A stretch of 10,893 bases of DNA. Source: JBOFCO01 sp051646105 (GTDB taxonomy: Bacteria > Pseudomonadota > Alphaproteobacteria > Rhodobacterales > Rhodobacteraceae). The notes under the pieces were generated by a model. It was not told where the DNA came from. It was given only the letters and a program-made list of their open reading frames with translations, and made no database searches. Position 1 is the stretch's first letter. Every line of letters begins with the position of its first letter. The DNA is taken from NCBI GenBank assembly GCA_051646105.1, contig JBOFCO010000047.1:1-10893 (forward strand). Direction: 5' to 3'. Positions 1 to 6,763 of this stretch are shown piece by piece. Both the position numbers and the translations under genes were made by a program.

Positions 1-453
1 GATGGTCGGCGGCTCCGTCTCGATCCCGCGGATCAGGATCATGACAAAGAAGATGATCAGTGTCAGGGCAAAGTTGAAAAACGGCCCGGCCGCAACCGTC
101 GCGGCCCGCGCCCAGACGGGGGCACCGTGCATTGTGCGCCGCCGTTCCTCTGCCGAGAGACCTGAAATCATCTCTCCGTCAACACCGGATGCCGCGTTGG
201 AATCGCCCAGAAATTTCACGTAGCCGCCAAAGGGAAGCGCGGCGATCTGCCATTTCGTACCGCGCTTGTCCTCACGCGACCAAAGCACCGGACCAAAACC
301 GAGCGAGAACACCTCGGCATGGATGCCCGACCAGCGGCCCACGATGTAATGGCCGTATTCATGCACGAAGACGATGATCGACAGGGCGATGATGAAGAAG
401 ATCACCGTATAGGCAAAACTGCCGAACGCCGGGATCAGACTGAAAATTTCCAT
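1..453 (-). CDS. rseP: RIP site-2 metalloprotease RseP, N-terminal 151 residues (truncated by window edge)
   Basis: This is an inner-membrane zinc protease of family M50B. In the family it cleaves anti-sigma factors and leftover signal peptides within the membrane. The reading frame opens with ATG at 451-453 and runs off the left edge without a stop, so only about a third of the usual protein is present. Visible features are a first membrane helix at residues 14-30 running into the zinc motif HEYGH (31-35), the conserved FGGYVKF stretch (75-81), and AAGPFFNF (121-128) leading into a second helix (126-142). The PDZ domains and the C-terminal NxxPxPxLDG zinc-ligand motif lie outside the window. 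It starts 4 bases after the dxr stop, with GGCAGG upstream as a weak ribosome site, so it should be the next gene of the same operon. In related bacteria bamA commonly follows. The identification is firm; the substrate is inferred only from the family. Confidence 0.95.
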   Translation of the reverse strand, partial: MEIFSLIPAFGSFAYTVIFFIIALSIIVFVHEYGHYIVGRWSGIHAEVFSLGFGPVLWSREDKRGTKWQIAALPFGGYVKFLGDSNAASGVDGEMISGLSAEERRRTMHGAPVWARAATVAAGPFFNFALTLIIFFVMILIRGIETEPPTI

Positions 454-457
454 CACG

Positions 458-1678
458 CTACCTGCCCTTTGCTGCCGTCCTGTGCGGGCGCGGTGCAATG
501 CCGCGTCCCTGCCCTGCCACGACTTCTGCCGCGCAGATACGTGCGAGATGGTCCATTTCCAAGACATCTTCAAGGCAGGAAGCGGCACCGGGCAGCATGC
601 CCTGGCCCGTCAGCCGGTCCAGCGTCGCTTCGACCGCGCCGGCCATGTCCATGAACCCGATGCGCCCGCCAATGAACGCATCCAGCGCGATTTCCTTGGC
701 AGCGTTAAAGGCAGCGCCGGAAAACCCGCCCTGTGCCATCACCTGCCGGGCAAGCCGAAGCGCCGGAAAGCGCACCGGATCGGGAATCGAAAAATTCAGC
801 TGCCCGATGCGCGCAAGATCAAGCCGCGCCACGGGCAGGCTGGCGCGGTCCGGCCAGTTCAGCGCATAGCCGATTGCATGGCGCATGTCGGGTGCGCCCA
901 GATGCGCCATCAGCGCGCCGTCGCGAAATCCCACCAAGGCATGAACCAATGATTCCGGGTGGACCAGAACCTCGATCTGGTCAGGCGAAAAGCCGAAGAA
1001 CTCTTTCGCCTCAATCATTTCCAGCGCCTTGTTGAACATCGAAGCGCTGTCGATCGTGATGCGCTGACCCATGTCCCAGTTGGGGTGGGTTGACGCTTGT
1101 GCCACGGTAGCGGTGGTCAGCCGTTCCAGCGGCCAGTCGCGGAAAGCGCCGCCCGATGCGGTGATGATCACCCGCTCGACCGCCGAAACCTCCTCGCCTG
1201 CCAGGGCCTGAAAGATCGCGGAATGCTCGGAATCGACCGGCAGGATACGTGCCCCGTGACGCGCGGCCTCCGCCAGCAGCAACGGCCCTGCCGCAACCAG
1301 GCTTTCCTTGTTCGCCAACGCCAGCGTGCCGCCGTGGCGCAGGGCATGAAATCCCGGTAGCAGCCCGGCTGCACCGACGATGGCCGACATGACCCAGTCT
1401 GCGGGCCGGTCCGCGGCCTCGGCAATCGCCGCCTGACCAGCCGCCGCCGCGATCCCCGTCCCGGCCAGCGCTGCGCGCAGCTCCGACAGGCACTCCTCAT
1501 GCGCCGTCACGGCGATTTCGGCACCGAAAGCGATTGCCTGTTGGGCCAGCAGGGCCACATTGCGCCCGCCGGTCAGTGCGACGACCTGATATTTTTCAGC
1601 ACCGCCGCCCCGCGTCAGCAGATCAAGCGTGTTCACCCCGATAGAGCCGGTCGATCCGAACACGGAAACACGGCGCAT
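458..1678 (-). CDS. dxr: 1-deoxy-D-xylulose 5-phosphate reductoisomerase
   Basis: This cytosolic enzyme converts DXP to MEP with NADPH and a divalent metal, the committed step of the non-mevalonate isoprenoid pathway. The 406 residues are a normal length. They show the NADPH-binding GSTGSIG (8-14), LANKES (121-126, with K124), metal ligands D149 and E151 in LPVDSEHSAIFQAL, and SGGAFRDWP (175-183). HPNWDMG (198-204), the NKALE segment with third metal ligand E220, and VHPESLVHALVG follow. I chose the ATG at 1676-1678, 4 bases after the cdsA stop, because family members begin with a few residues before the glycine loop. A TTG at 1694-1696 in frame would add six residues and overlap cdsA. No strong Shine-Dalgarno is visible, so translation probably depends on coupling to cdsA. 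The C-terminal NAANE-type motif reads NAAKE here. Its downstream products feed the UppS and MiaA substrates encoded nearby. Confidence 0.97.
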   Translation of the reverse strand: MRRVSVFGSTGSIGVNTLDLLTRGGGAEKYQVVALTGGRNVALLAQQAIAFGAEIAVTAHEECLSELRAALAGTGIAAAAGQAAIAEAADRPADWVMSAIVGAAGLLPGFHALRHGGTLALANKESLVAAGPLLLAEAARHGARILPVDSEHSAIFQALAGEEVSAVERVIITASGGAFRDWPLERLTTATVAQASTHPNWDMGQRITIDSASMFNKALEMIEAKEFFGFSPDQIEVLVHPESLVHALVGFRDGALMAHLGAPDMRHAIGYALNWPDRASLPVARLDLARIGQLNFSIPDPVRFPALRLARQVMAQGGFSGAAFNAAKEIALDAFIGGRIGFMDMAGAVEATLDRLTGQGMLPGAASCLEDVLEMDHLARICAAEVVAGQGRGIAPRPHRTAAKGR

Positions 1679-1682
1679 CAGA

Positions 1683-2483
1683 TCACGGCCCGGCAAAGGG
1701 GGAAACCAGCAGCGACAGGATCAATAGCATCGCCACCGATGCCCCCGTCACACCATCAAACCTGTCCATGAGTCCGCCATGACCGGGGATCAGGTTGGAA
1801 CTGTCCTTGACCCCGGCGAAGCGCTTGATCGCGCTTTCGGCGATGTCACCCATCTGCGAGGCAAAGGACAGCACGACCGACAGAACCACCAGCGACACCC
1901 CCGCTGGCGTGGCCAGCGAAAACATAAACCCGACAATCGCAGCCCCCACCCATCCCGCAATCGTGCCCGACCAGGTTTTCTTGGGGCTGACACGCGGCCA
2001 GAATTTCGGGCCACCGATTATCCGTCCCGCGAAGTATCCGGCGATATCCGTGACGATGACCACGAGCAGAAACCACAGCATCCAGACCGGACCATAGCCT
2101 TCGCGCAGCCCGAACAGCCCAAGCCCGGCAACCAGCAGGAAGGTGCCATAGGCGCCGAAAATGATGCGCCCGCGCGGTGGCATGGCCAGCGCGCTCAGTG
2201 CCGGAACCGCCAGGGCGGCAAGACCGGGGCCGCCGATCAGGGTGACAACCAGAAACGCAGCCGCAGCCGCAGCCCCAAGCACTGAGGCCAGGCCTACCCG
2301 TCCGGGCGCCAGCATGCTGGCCAGTTCCCAGACCATCAGGCCGGTGGCCAGCGTGATGAACAACAGGAATGGCACCCCACCAGCCCACACGACCAGTGCG
2401 CCGACCAAAGCGAGCGCCACGCCCGACATCACCCGGGGAAGAAGGTCGTTGAAGGAGCCGCCAGTCATGCCCGGTTCCGCCAT
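1683..2483 (-). CDS. cdsA: Phosphatidate cytidylyltransferase (CDP-diacylglycerol synthase)
   Basis: This is an integral inner-membrane enzyme that makes CDP-diacylglycerol from CTP and phosphatidic acid, the branch point for all bacterial phospholipids. The 266 residues are largely hydrophobic, with about seven or eight membrane segments. The conserved SPKKTWSG lies at 166-173. The family signature spans 217-243: it starts SAIKR, contains KD (226-227) and HGG (235-237), and ends DRFD. The ATG at 2481-2483 is 6 bases after the uppS stop and lacks a clear ribosome site. An in-frame ATG five codons later (2466-2468) has GGAACC upstream and is a possible alternative. It lies between uppS and dxr in the conserved alphaproteobacterial cluster and is likely co-transcribed with both. 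Confidence 0.96.
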   Translation of the reverse strand: MAEPGMTGGSFNDLLPRVMSGVALALVGALVVWAGGVPFLLFITLATGLMVWELASMLAPGRVGLASVLGAAAAAAFLVVTLIGGPGLAALAVPALSALAMPPRGRIIFGAYGTFLLVAGLGLFGLREGYGPVWMLWFLLVVIVTDIAGYFAGRIIGGPKFWPRVSPKKTWSGTIAGWVGAAIVGFMFSLATPAGVSLVVLSVVLSFASQMGDIAESAIKRFAGVKDSSNLIPGHGGLMDRFDGVTGASVAMLLILSLLVSPFAGP

Positions 2484-2489
2484 GGCCGT

Positions 2490-3215
2490 TCAGGCCAGCG
2501 CCGCGCCAAAGCGGCGCTCGCGGCGGGAAAACCGCGTCAGGATGTCGGAAAGCTCTTCGGCGGTGAAATCCGGCCAGAGCGTATCGGTGAATTCATATTC
2601 GGAATAGGCCGTCTGCCACAGCAGATAGTTGGAAATGCGGTATTCGCCCGAGGTGCGGATGACCAGATCGGGATCAGGAATATCCGCCGTATCCAGCGCA
2701 TCGGTGACGGTGCCTTCGTCGATGGTATCGGGATCAAGCGTGCCGTCCGCCACCCGCTCTGCCAGCTTGCGCATGGTTCGGGCAATTTCATTGCGGCCGC
2801 CGTAATTGATCGCCACTGTCAGATGCAGCAGATCGTTGTTGGCCGTGCGTCGTTCGATCCCGCCCATCAGCGACTGAAGGTTCGCATCAAGCCGCGTGCG
2901 ATCCCCGATGAACCGCAGACGTACGCCCTTTTCCGAAAGCTTTTCGGCCTCCGTCTGGATGTAGCGGGCGAAAAGCTTCATCAAACCGAGGACTTCCTCG
3001 GTCGAGCGTTTCCAATTTTCCGTCGAGAAGGCATAGATCGTCAGGTAGCGCACGCCCAGTTCCGGACAGGCCGAAACGATGTCGCGCACCCGTTCTGCAC
3101 CCCGGCGGTGGCCGACCAGACGCGGCCAGCCGCGCGACGTGGCCCAACGCCCGTTGCCATCCATGATGATGGCAACGTGGTTCGCTGTCCGGGTGCTGAT
3201 GTCCTTGGCGGCCAT
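2490..3215 (-). CDS. uppS: Isoprenyl (undecaprenyl) diphosphate synthase, cis-prenyltransferase
   Basis: This enzyme elongates farnesyl diphosphate with isopentenyl diphosphate in cis configuration to make the C55 lipid carrier used for peptidoglycan and other surface polymers. The 241 residues match the family length. The N-terminal IIMDGNGRWA (16-25) carries the metal-binding aspartate D19. A conserved histidine is at 36 (GHRRGAE), AFSTENW is at 62-68, and the C-terminal RTSGEYRISN (187-196) binds diphosphate. ATG at 3213-3215 is preceded by AAAGGG at a workable distance. The gap to frr upstream is 30 bases and the gap to cdsA downstream is 6. Chain length (C55 rather than C50 or another) cannot be read from the sequence alone. 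Confidence 0.96.
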   Translation of the reverse strand: MAAKDISTRTANHVAIIMDGNGRWATSRGWPRLVGHRRGAERVRDIVSACPELGVRYLTIYAFSTENWKRSTEEVLGLMKLFARYIQTEAEKLSEKGVRLRFIGDRTRLDANLQSLMGGIERRTANNDLLHLTVAINYGGRNEIARTMRKLAERVADGTLDPDTIDEGTVTDALDTADIPDPDLVIRTSGEYRISNYLLWQTAYSEYEFTDTLWPDFTAEELSDILTRFSRRERRFGAALA

Positions 3216-3245
3216 GAAGGCCCTTTCAATCAGTGTATGCAGGCG

Positions 3246-3803
3246 TCAGACCTGCATGATTTCCTGCTGCTTGCTTTCCAGCGTCTTGTCGACAGCGGCA
3301 ATCGCCTTGTCGGTCAGTTCCTGCACCTCGGTCGTCCAGAATTTCTGGTCGTCTTCCGACATGCCCTTGGCCTTTTTGATATGGTCCATGCCGTCGCGGC
3401 GCACATTGCGCACCGCCACGCGGGCATGTTCGGCATATTGCGCGGCAACCTTGGTCAGTTCGCGGCGGCGTTCCTCGTTCAGTTCGGGGATCGGCAGCAT
3501 GATGATCGTGCCGTTGGTCTGGGGGTTGATGCCAAGGCCGCTTTCACGAATCGCCTTTTCCACCTTGTTGACCATGGCCTTGTCCCAGATGTTCAGCGTG
3601 ACCATCCGTGGCTCAGGCACGTTGACCGTGCCAAGCTGATTGACCGGCGTCATCTGACCGTAGGCTTCGACCTGAATCGGTTCGACCAGACTAGCAGAGG
3701 CACGACCGGTGCGCAGGCTTGAAAACTCGTGGCGCAGGGCGGCCAGCGCGCCATCCATGCGGCGGCTCAGGTCATCGATGTCGATTTCGGCTTCTTCTGA
3801 CAT
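3246..3803 (-). CDS. frr: Ribosome recycling factor
   Basis: This cytosolic protein works with EF-G to split the post-termination ribosome so that its subunits can be reused. The 185 residues match the canonical length. Typical segments are LRTGRAS (30-36), the beta-rich middle domain with VEPIQVEAYG (40-49), and DKAMVNKVEKAIRESGLG (74-91). The NGTIIMLPIPELNEERRREL stretch (97-116) follows. The C-terminal helix ends KQQEIMQV. ATG at 3801-3803 is preceded by a purine-rich GAGACGAGAGAC. It follows pyrH after a 115-base gap that contains two adjacent palindromes, and it precedes uppS by 30 bases, so a minor internal promoter or processing site upstream is possible. Confidence 0.97.
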   Translation of the reverse strand: MSEEAEIDIDDLSRRMDGALAALRHEFSSLRTGRASASLVEPIQVEAYGQMTPVNQLGTVNVPEPRMVTLNIWDKAMVNKVEKAIRESGLGINPQTNGTIIMLPIPELNEERRRELTKVAAQYAEHARVAVRNVRRDGMDHIKKAKGMSEDDQKFWTTEVQELTDKAIAAVDKTLESKQQEIMQV

Positions 3804-3918
3804 TGTCTCTCGTCTCTGGCGATCACGCCGCGCGGCCTGCTAGCAGGGGGAACGGGCGAATATGTGACGGGGCGAAGGTATAATCGGATCGCGTACGGAA
3901 AGATAGCGCCCGACGCAA
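3804..3918 (-). promoter_or_regulatory. pyrH-frr intercistronic region with two abutting palindromes
   Basis: This 115-base gap is the largest between genes of the minus-strand cluster. It contains the perfect palindromes GCCGCGCGGC (3827-3836) and CCTGCTAGCAGG (3836-3847), which share one base. A heptamer, GGGCGAA, occurs twice on the plus strand 16 bases apart (3854-3860 and 3870-3876). A TATAAT at 3879-3884 on the plus strand has no matching -35 and no gene to serve. On the minus strand no convincing promoter was found. As RNA the palindromes give only short stems with 4-base loops and no T-tract, so a strong terminator is unlikely. A protein-binding site or an RNA processing site is possible. 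Confidence 0.3.
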
Positions 3919-4656
3919 TCAGCCGCCAACCGTGGTATAGGTGCCCTCGCCGCGAAGGATTCCGCAGAAGCCACCAGGTTCATCCAGACTGAAAACGATG
4001 ATCGGCAGGTTGTTGTCGCGCGCCAGCGCAATGGCGGAAGCATCCATGACACCAAGGTGCTTCTGCAACACCTCGTCATAGCTCACATGTTCGTAGCGCT
4101 TGGCATCGGCGTGCTTTTTCGGATCCTTGTCATAGACCCCGTCCACCTTGGTGCCCTTGAAGATGGCCTGACAGGCCATTTCATTGGCGCGCAGCGTCGC
4201 AGCGGTGTCGGTGGTGAAATAAGGGTTGCCGGTCCCGGCCGCAAAAATGCACACGCGTTTCTTTTCAAGGTGACGCACCGCACGGCGACGGATGTAGGGT
4301 TCGCAGACCTGATCCATGGGAATGGCGGAAATCACACGGGTGTGGATGCCCAGCGCTTCCAGACTGGCCTGCATGGCCAGCGCGTTCATCACCGTGGCCA
4401 GCATGCCCATATAGTCAGCAGTCGTGCGTTCCATCCCCTGCGCGCTGCCCTGCAACCCGCGGAATATGTTGCCGCCGCCGATGACCATGGCGATTTCCAC
4501 GCCCAGATCGTGCACCGATTTCACTTCCTGCGCGATGCGCTGCACGGTCGGCGGGTGCAGGCCGAAACCCTGCGTACCCATCAGTGCCTCGCCCGAAATT
4601 TTCAGCAGAACCCGATCATACTTCATGGTTTTGCGGTCGGGCGATGCGGTGGTCAT
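3919..4656 (-). CDS. pyrH: Uridylate kinase (UMP kinase)
   Basis: This enzyme phosphorylates UMP to UDP in pyrimidine nucleotide synthesis. It is a hexameric member of the amino-acid kinase fold. The 245 residues from the chosen start contain LLKISGEALMG (17-27), IAMVIGGGNIFRG (55-67), and the UMP-site segment ADYMGMLATVMNALAMQASL (80-99). FAAGTGNPYFTTDTAA (138-153) and KGTKVDGVYDKDP (167-179) follow. The ATG at 4654-4656 is preferred because AAGGA lies about 10 bases upstream and the length fits the family. An in-frame TTG at 4729-4731 would add 25 residues but would overlap a candidate promoter. MKYDRV, ten codons further in, is a second alternative. It is the first gene of the minus-strand cluster. 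The rpsB and tsf genes that often precede pyrH are absent, and miaA diverges instead. Confidence 0.97.
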   Translation of the reverse strand: MTTASPDRKTMKYDRVLLKISGEALMGTQGFGLHPPTVQRIAQEVKSVHDLGVEIAMVIGGGNIFRGLQGSAQGMERTTADYMGMLATVMNALAMQASLEALGIHTRVISAIPMDQVCEPYIRRRAVRHLEKKRVCIFAAGTGNPYFTTDTAATLRANEMACQAIFKGTKVDGVYDKDPKKHADAKRYEHVSYDEVLQKHLGVMDASAIALARDNNLPIIVFSLDEPGGFCGILRGEGTYTTVGG

Positions 4657-4702
4657 CTGCGGATTTTCCTTGCTGTTCGGATCGGGCTTTGCGTCGGCGC
4701 GC

Positions 4703-4731
4703 AAAATGTCGGAAAACCCCGGCAGGTTCAA
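4703..4731 (-). promoter_or_regulatory. Candidate sigma-70-type promoter for pyrH
   Basis: On the minus strand TTGAAC (4726-4731) is followed after 17 bases by CATTTT (4703-4708). This matches four of six -35 positions and three of six -10 positions, with ideal spacing. Transcription would start near 4696, giving a leader of about 40 bases before the pyrH ATG. The match is modest, and the location in the divergent gap is the main support. Confidence 0.28.
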
Positions 4732-4766
4732 CGGAGAACCGTCACGGTTTTCTCCCCCTGCTTTTT
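4725..4766 (+). promoter_or_regulatory. Two mutually exclusive hairpins upstream of miaA
   Basis: GGTTC (4725-4729) can pair with GAACC (4736-4740) around a 6-base loop. Alternatively GGAGAACCG (4733-4741) can pair with CGGTTTTCTCC (4745-4755), with a 2-base bulge and a 3-base loop. The second stem is followed after six bases by a run of five T (4762-4766), as in a weak intrinsic terminator. The miaA ATG lies ten bases beyond the T-run. This resembles an attenuator layout, but the T-run is short, no upstream miaA promoter was identified, and the sequence overlaps the candidate pyrH promoter on the other strand. Confidence 0.25.
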
Positions 4767-4776
4767 AACGGCACGA

Positions 4777-5706
4777 ATGAGCGACGCCCAAATAGCCCGC
4801 ACCCTTGCCGCGCTGATCGCGCGCGCGGCAGATGACCGCCCGGTTATGATCGCCGGAGCGACGGCATCGGGCAAATCGGCGCTTGGTTTGGCATTGGCCG
4901 AAACGAAAGGCGGGGTAATCGTCAATGCCGATGCGTTGCAGGTCTATGAACCATGGCGCATCCTGACCGCCCGTCCGGACCGGCAGGACGAAGCCCGTGT
5001 GCCGCATGTTCTTTATGGGCATGTGCAACGCGGACAGTCCTATTCGGTCGGCGCATGGCTGCGCGAGGTGGCGCCCCTGATCGAGGCGCACGCAGCGGGC
5101 CGGGGCCTGCGTCCGATCATCCTCGGTGGGACCGGGCTATACTTTACTGCCCTGACCGAAGGGCTGGCCGACATTCCGCCTGTTCCGCCGGAAATCCGGG
5201 CCGAGGCCGACAGCTTGCTTGCAATGGACGGGTTGGCGCGGATGATTTCGGAACTTGACCCCGCCAGCGCGCAGCGGATCGACCTGGCCAATCCGGTCCG
5301 TGTCCAGCGCGCATGGGAAGTGCTGCGCGCCACAGGGCGCGGTCTGGTCGACTGGCAGCAAGACACCGGCCCCGCGCTGCTGCCACTGACGGATGTCTTG
5401 GCGGTGGTGATCGATCAGCCGCGGGACATTCTTGCCGAACGGATCGAACGGCGTTTCGATGCGATGCTTGCGGCGGGCCTGCTGGATGAAGTGCTGGCCG
5501 AACTGCCCCACTGGTCGCCCGCCCTGCCCTACGCAAAGGCGATCGGCGCGGCAGAGATGGTCGCGCATTCAAGGGGCGACTTGTCACTGGATGCCGCCCG
5601 AACGGCGGTCATTTCCGCCACACGGGATTATGCCCGCAGGCAAAGGAAATGGTTCCGAAGCCGGATGGGGCATTGGCCGCGGATCGGGCCGCAGGGCCAG
5701 TCCTGA
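4777..5706 (+). CDS. miaA: tRNA dimethylallyltransferase (A37 isopentenylation)
   Basis: This enzyme transfers the dimethylallyl group from DMAPP to N6 of adenosine 37 in tRNAs that read codons starting with U. The 309 residues are normal for the family. They contain the P-loop GATASGKS (27-34), the substrate-region segment NADALQVY (50-57), and IILGGTGLYF. Near the C-terminus, DYARRQRKWFRSRM is the conserved arginine/tryptophan-rich segment that contacts tRNA. The ATG at 4777-4779 was chosen because the P-loop then falls at its usual distance from the N-terminus. The frame stays open far upstream, but that part is only the antisense of pyrH. No strong ribosome site is visible. Its substrate derives from the pathway begun by the nearby Dxr. 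The usual DSxQVY and GxDIGTAKP motifs are altered to DALQVY and PWRILTARP, which I believe is common in related alphaproteobacteria. Confidence 0.95.
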   Translation: MSDAQIARTLAALIARAADDRPVMIAGATASGKSALGLALAETKGGVIVNADALQVYEPWRILTARPDRQDEARVPHVLYGHVQRGQSYSVGAWLREVAPLIEAHAAGRGLRPIILGGTGLYFTALTEGLADIPPVPPEIRAEADSLLAMDGLARMISELDPASAQRIDLANPVRVQRAWEVLRATGRGLVDWQQDTGPALLPLTDVLAVVIDQPRDILAERIERRFDAMLAAGLLDEVLAELPHWSPALPYAKAIGAAEMVAHSRGDLSLDAARTAVISATRDYARRQRKWFRSRMGHWPRIGPQGQS

Positions 5707-5805
5707 TGCCCGGTCGCTGCGCCGATGTTTCCCGCGTGGGGTGTAAATAGGCCGAAAGGCGCTGATTGTCTGCGAAAAGGCTTGGAAGCACAGGCCCGTC
5801 ATGCC

Positions 5806-5835
5806 TAGGGTTGGATTGGGCCAGCCTATCGGCCC
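5806..5835 (+). promoter_or_regulatory. Overlapping potential hairpins upstream of the AraC-type gene
   Basis: The 159-base gap after miaA holds an imperfect stem of TAGG...TGG (5806-5814) with CCA...CCTA (5821-5828). A competing stem pairs GGGCC (5818-5822) with GGCCC (5831-5835). No T-run follows, so neither is a good terminator. They could act as an operator or a leader structure for the regulator gene that starts 30 bases later. Evidence is limited to base pairing. Confidence 0.18.
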
Positions 5836-5865
5836 GACAACAGTCACCACCGCTGCCACGGACAG

Positions 5866-6666
5866 ATGACAATCATACCAGAAACTCCCACCGCCATCCG
5901 GCTGGTGCCCATTCCCCGTATGACCGCTGGTGGTCGCTGGCGCGTCGAGGCGATGCGATCCTACGGCGAACCCGTACTGTTGTGGTTCACGCGCGGTCAG
6001 GGTCGCATCACCGTTGCCGGCGTGACACGCGGCTATGGCGCCCATAACGCGGTTTTTATTCCCGCAGGCACCATGCACGCCTTTGATATTTCCATGCAAG
6101 TTCATGGAACGGCTGTGTTTTTCGGGCGGGACTGCACGATGGCCCTGCCCGATCTGCCCTGCCATCTGCGCATCCGCGATCAGATGACCCAGCTTGAAAT
6201 GAACGCAATCCTGGAAAACATCGGGCGAGAGCTTGAAAGCCGCCGCCCCGGCCATGACCGCGCGGCGCGGCATCATCTGGGTCTGCTTGGCGTCTGGCTG
6301 GAACGGCAGGTGGCCCTTGCGCAGTCTGATACGCCAAAGCCCGATGCCTCCCGCCGCCTTGCCGCGCGCTATGCCGAGATACTGGAGCGCGGCTTTGACA
6401 GCGGTATGGGTATTGCCGAATACGCGGCGATTCTCGGGGTTACCCCGACGCATCTGTCGCGCGCCTGCAAGGCGGCGTCGGGTCGTCCCGCCTCTGCTCT
6501 GTTGCAGGACCGGGTGATTTTTGAAGCACGCCGCCTGCTTTCCGAAACCCGGATGCCGGTCGCGCGAATCTCGGAAACGCTCGGTTTCACCTCTGCCGCC
6601 TATTTCACCCGCGCGTTCCAGCACCGCACGGGGCAAACCCCCACTGCCTTCCGCAAGACGGTCTGA
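5866..6666 (+). CDS. AraC-family transcriptional regulator with cupin sensor domain
   Basis: This 266-residue protein has an N-terminal cupin-like ligand-sensing domain and a C-terminal AraC-type DNA-binding domain. In the cupin part, WFTRGQGRITVAG (40-52) and HNAVFIPAGTMHAFD (60-74) give the beta-barrel pattern with the characteristic PAGTMH. Two helix-turn-helix units lie at about 182-204 (GIAEYAAILGVTPTHLSRA) and 231-253 (PVARISETLGFTSAAYFTRA). The end, FQHRTGQTPTAFR, is the classic AraC signature. ATG at 5866 has only a weak GGACAG just upstream. It lies on the same strand as miaA (159 bases away) and as the ABC importer genes that follow after 227 bases. By proximity it may regulate the importer or itself. 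The ligand is unknown, since cupin-AraC proteins respond to diverse small molecules such as aromatics and sugars. Confidence is high for the family and low for the target. Confidence 0.93.
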   Translation: MTIIPETPTAIRLVPIPRMTAGGRWRVEAMRSYGEPVLLWFTRGQGRITVAGVTRGYGAHNAVFIPAGTMHAFDISMQVHGTAVFFGRDCTMALPDLPCHLRIRDQMTQLEMNAILENIGRELESRRPGHDRAARHHLGLLGVWLERQVALAQSDTPKPDASRRLAARYAEILERGFDSGMGIAEYAAILGVTPTHLSRACKAASGRPASALLQDRVIFEARRLLSETRMPVARISETLGFTSAAYFTRAFQHRTGQTPTAFRKTV

Positions 6667-6678
6667 CCGGAAAACACC

Positions 6679-6701
6679 GCGCCGGGAACAGGCTGCGGCG
6701 C
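6679..6701 (+). terminator. GC-rich hairpin shortly after the AraC-type gene
   Basis: GCGCCG (6679-6684) and CGGCGC (6696-6701) form a perfect 6-bp stem around an 11-base loop, starting 12 bases after the stop codon. No T-tract follows, so it is at best a weak or factor-dependent terminator. Confidence 0.22.
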
Positions 6702-6724
6702 ACCGATCCTGCCCGCCATGTCGC

Positions 6725-6750
6725 AAACGTCGCATGAAACGACGAACATG
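6725..6750 (+). promoter_or_regulatory. Tandem imperfect repeat, candidate operator
   Basis: AAACGTCGCATG (6725-6736) is followed at once by AAACGACGAACATG (6737-6750), a near-repeat with two inserted bases. The same stretch holds an inverted pair, CGTCG (6728-6732) and CGACG (6740-6744). Direct repeats are the usual binding pattern of AraC-type regulators, and the site lies between such a regulator and the importer it may control. The 12-base spacing is shorter than the approximately 21-base spacing of AraC half-sites, so this is suggestive only. Confidence 0.3.
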
Positions 6751-6763
6751 ACCCTAGACGCGA

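Noticed and set aside
2823..3722. 299-codon plus-strand frame over uppS and frr
   Set aside because: It is antisense to two certain genes, with a composition typical of shadow frames.
3879..3884. Perfect TATAAT on the plus strand between frr and pyrH
   Set aside because: No -35-like sequence lies 16-18 bases upstream, and transcription would run antisense into pyrH with no gene to serve.
4657..4731. TTG start extending PyrH by 25 residues
   Set aside because: The ATG at 4656 has AAGGA upstream and gives a normal length. The extension would overlap the candidate promoter.
4057..4776. Upstream in-frame extension of miaA
   Set aside because: The extra 240 residues are antisense to pyrH and lack family similarity. 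The ATG at 4777 places the P-loop at the normal distance.
5584..6735. 383-codon open frame on the minus strand over the AraC-type gene
   Set aside because: It is antisense to a clear AraC-family protein, its translation resembles no known fold and is arginine/histidine-rich, as expected for a GC-rich shadow frame.
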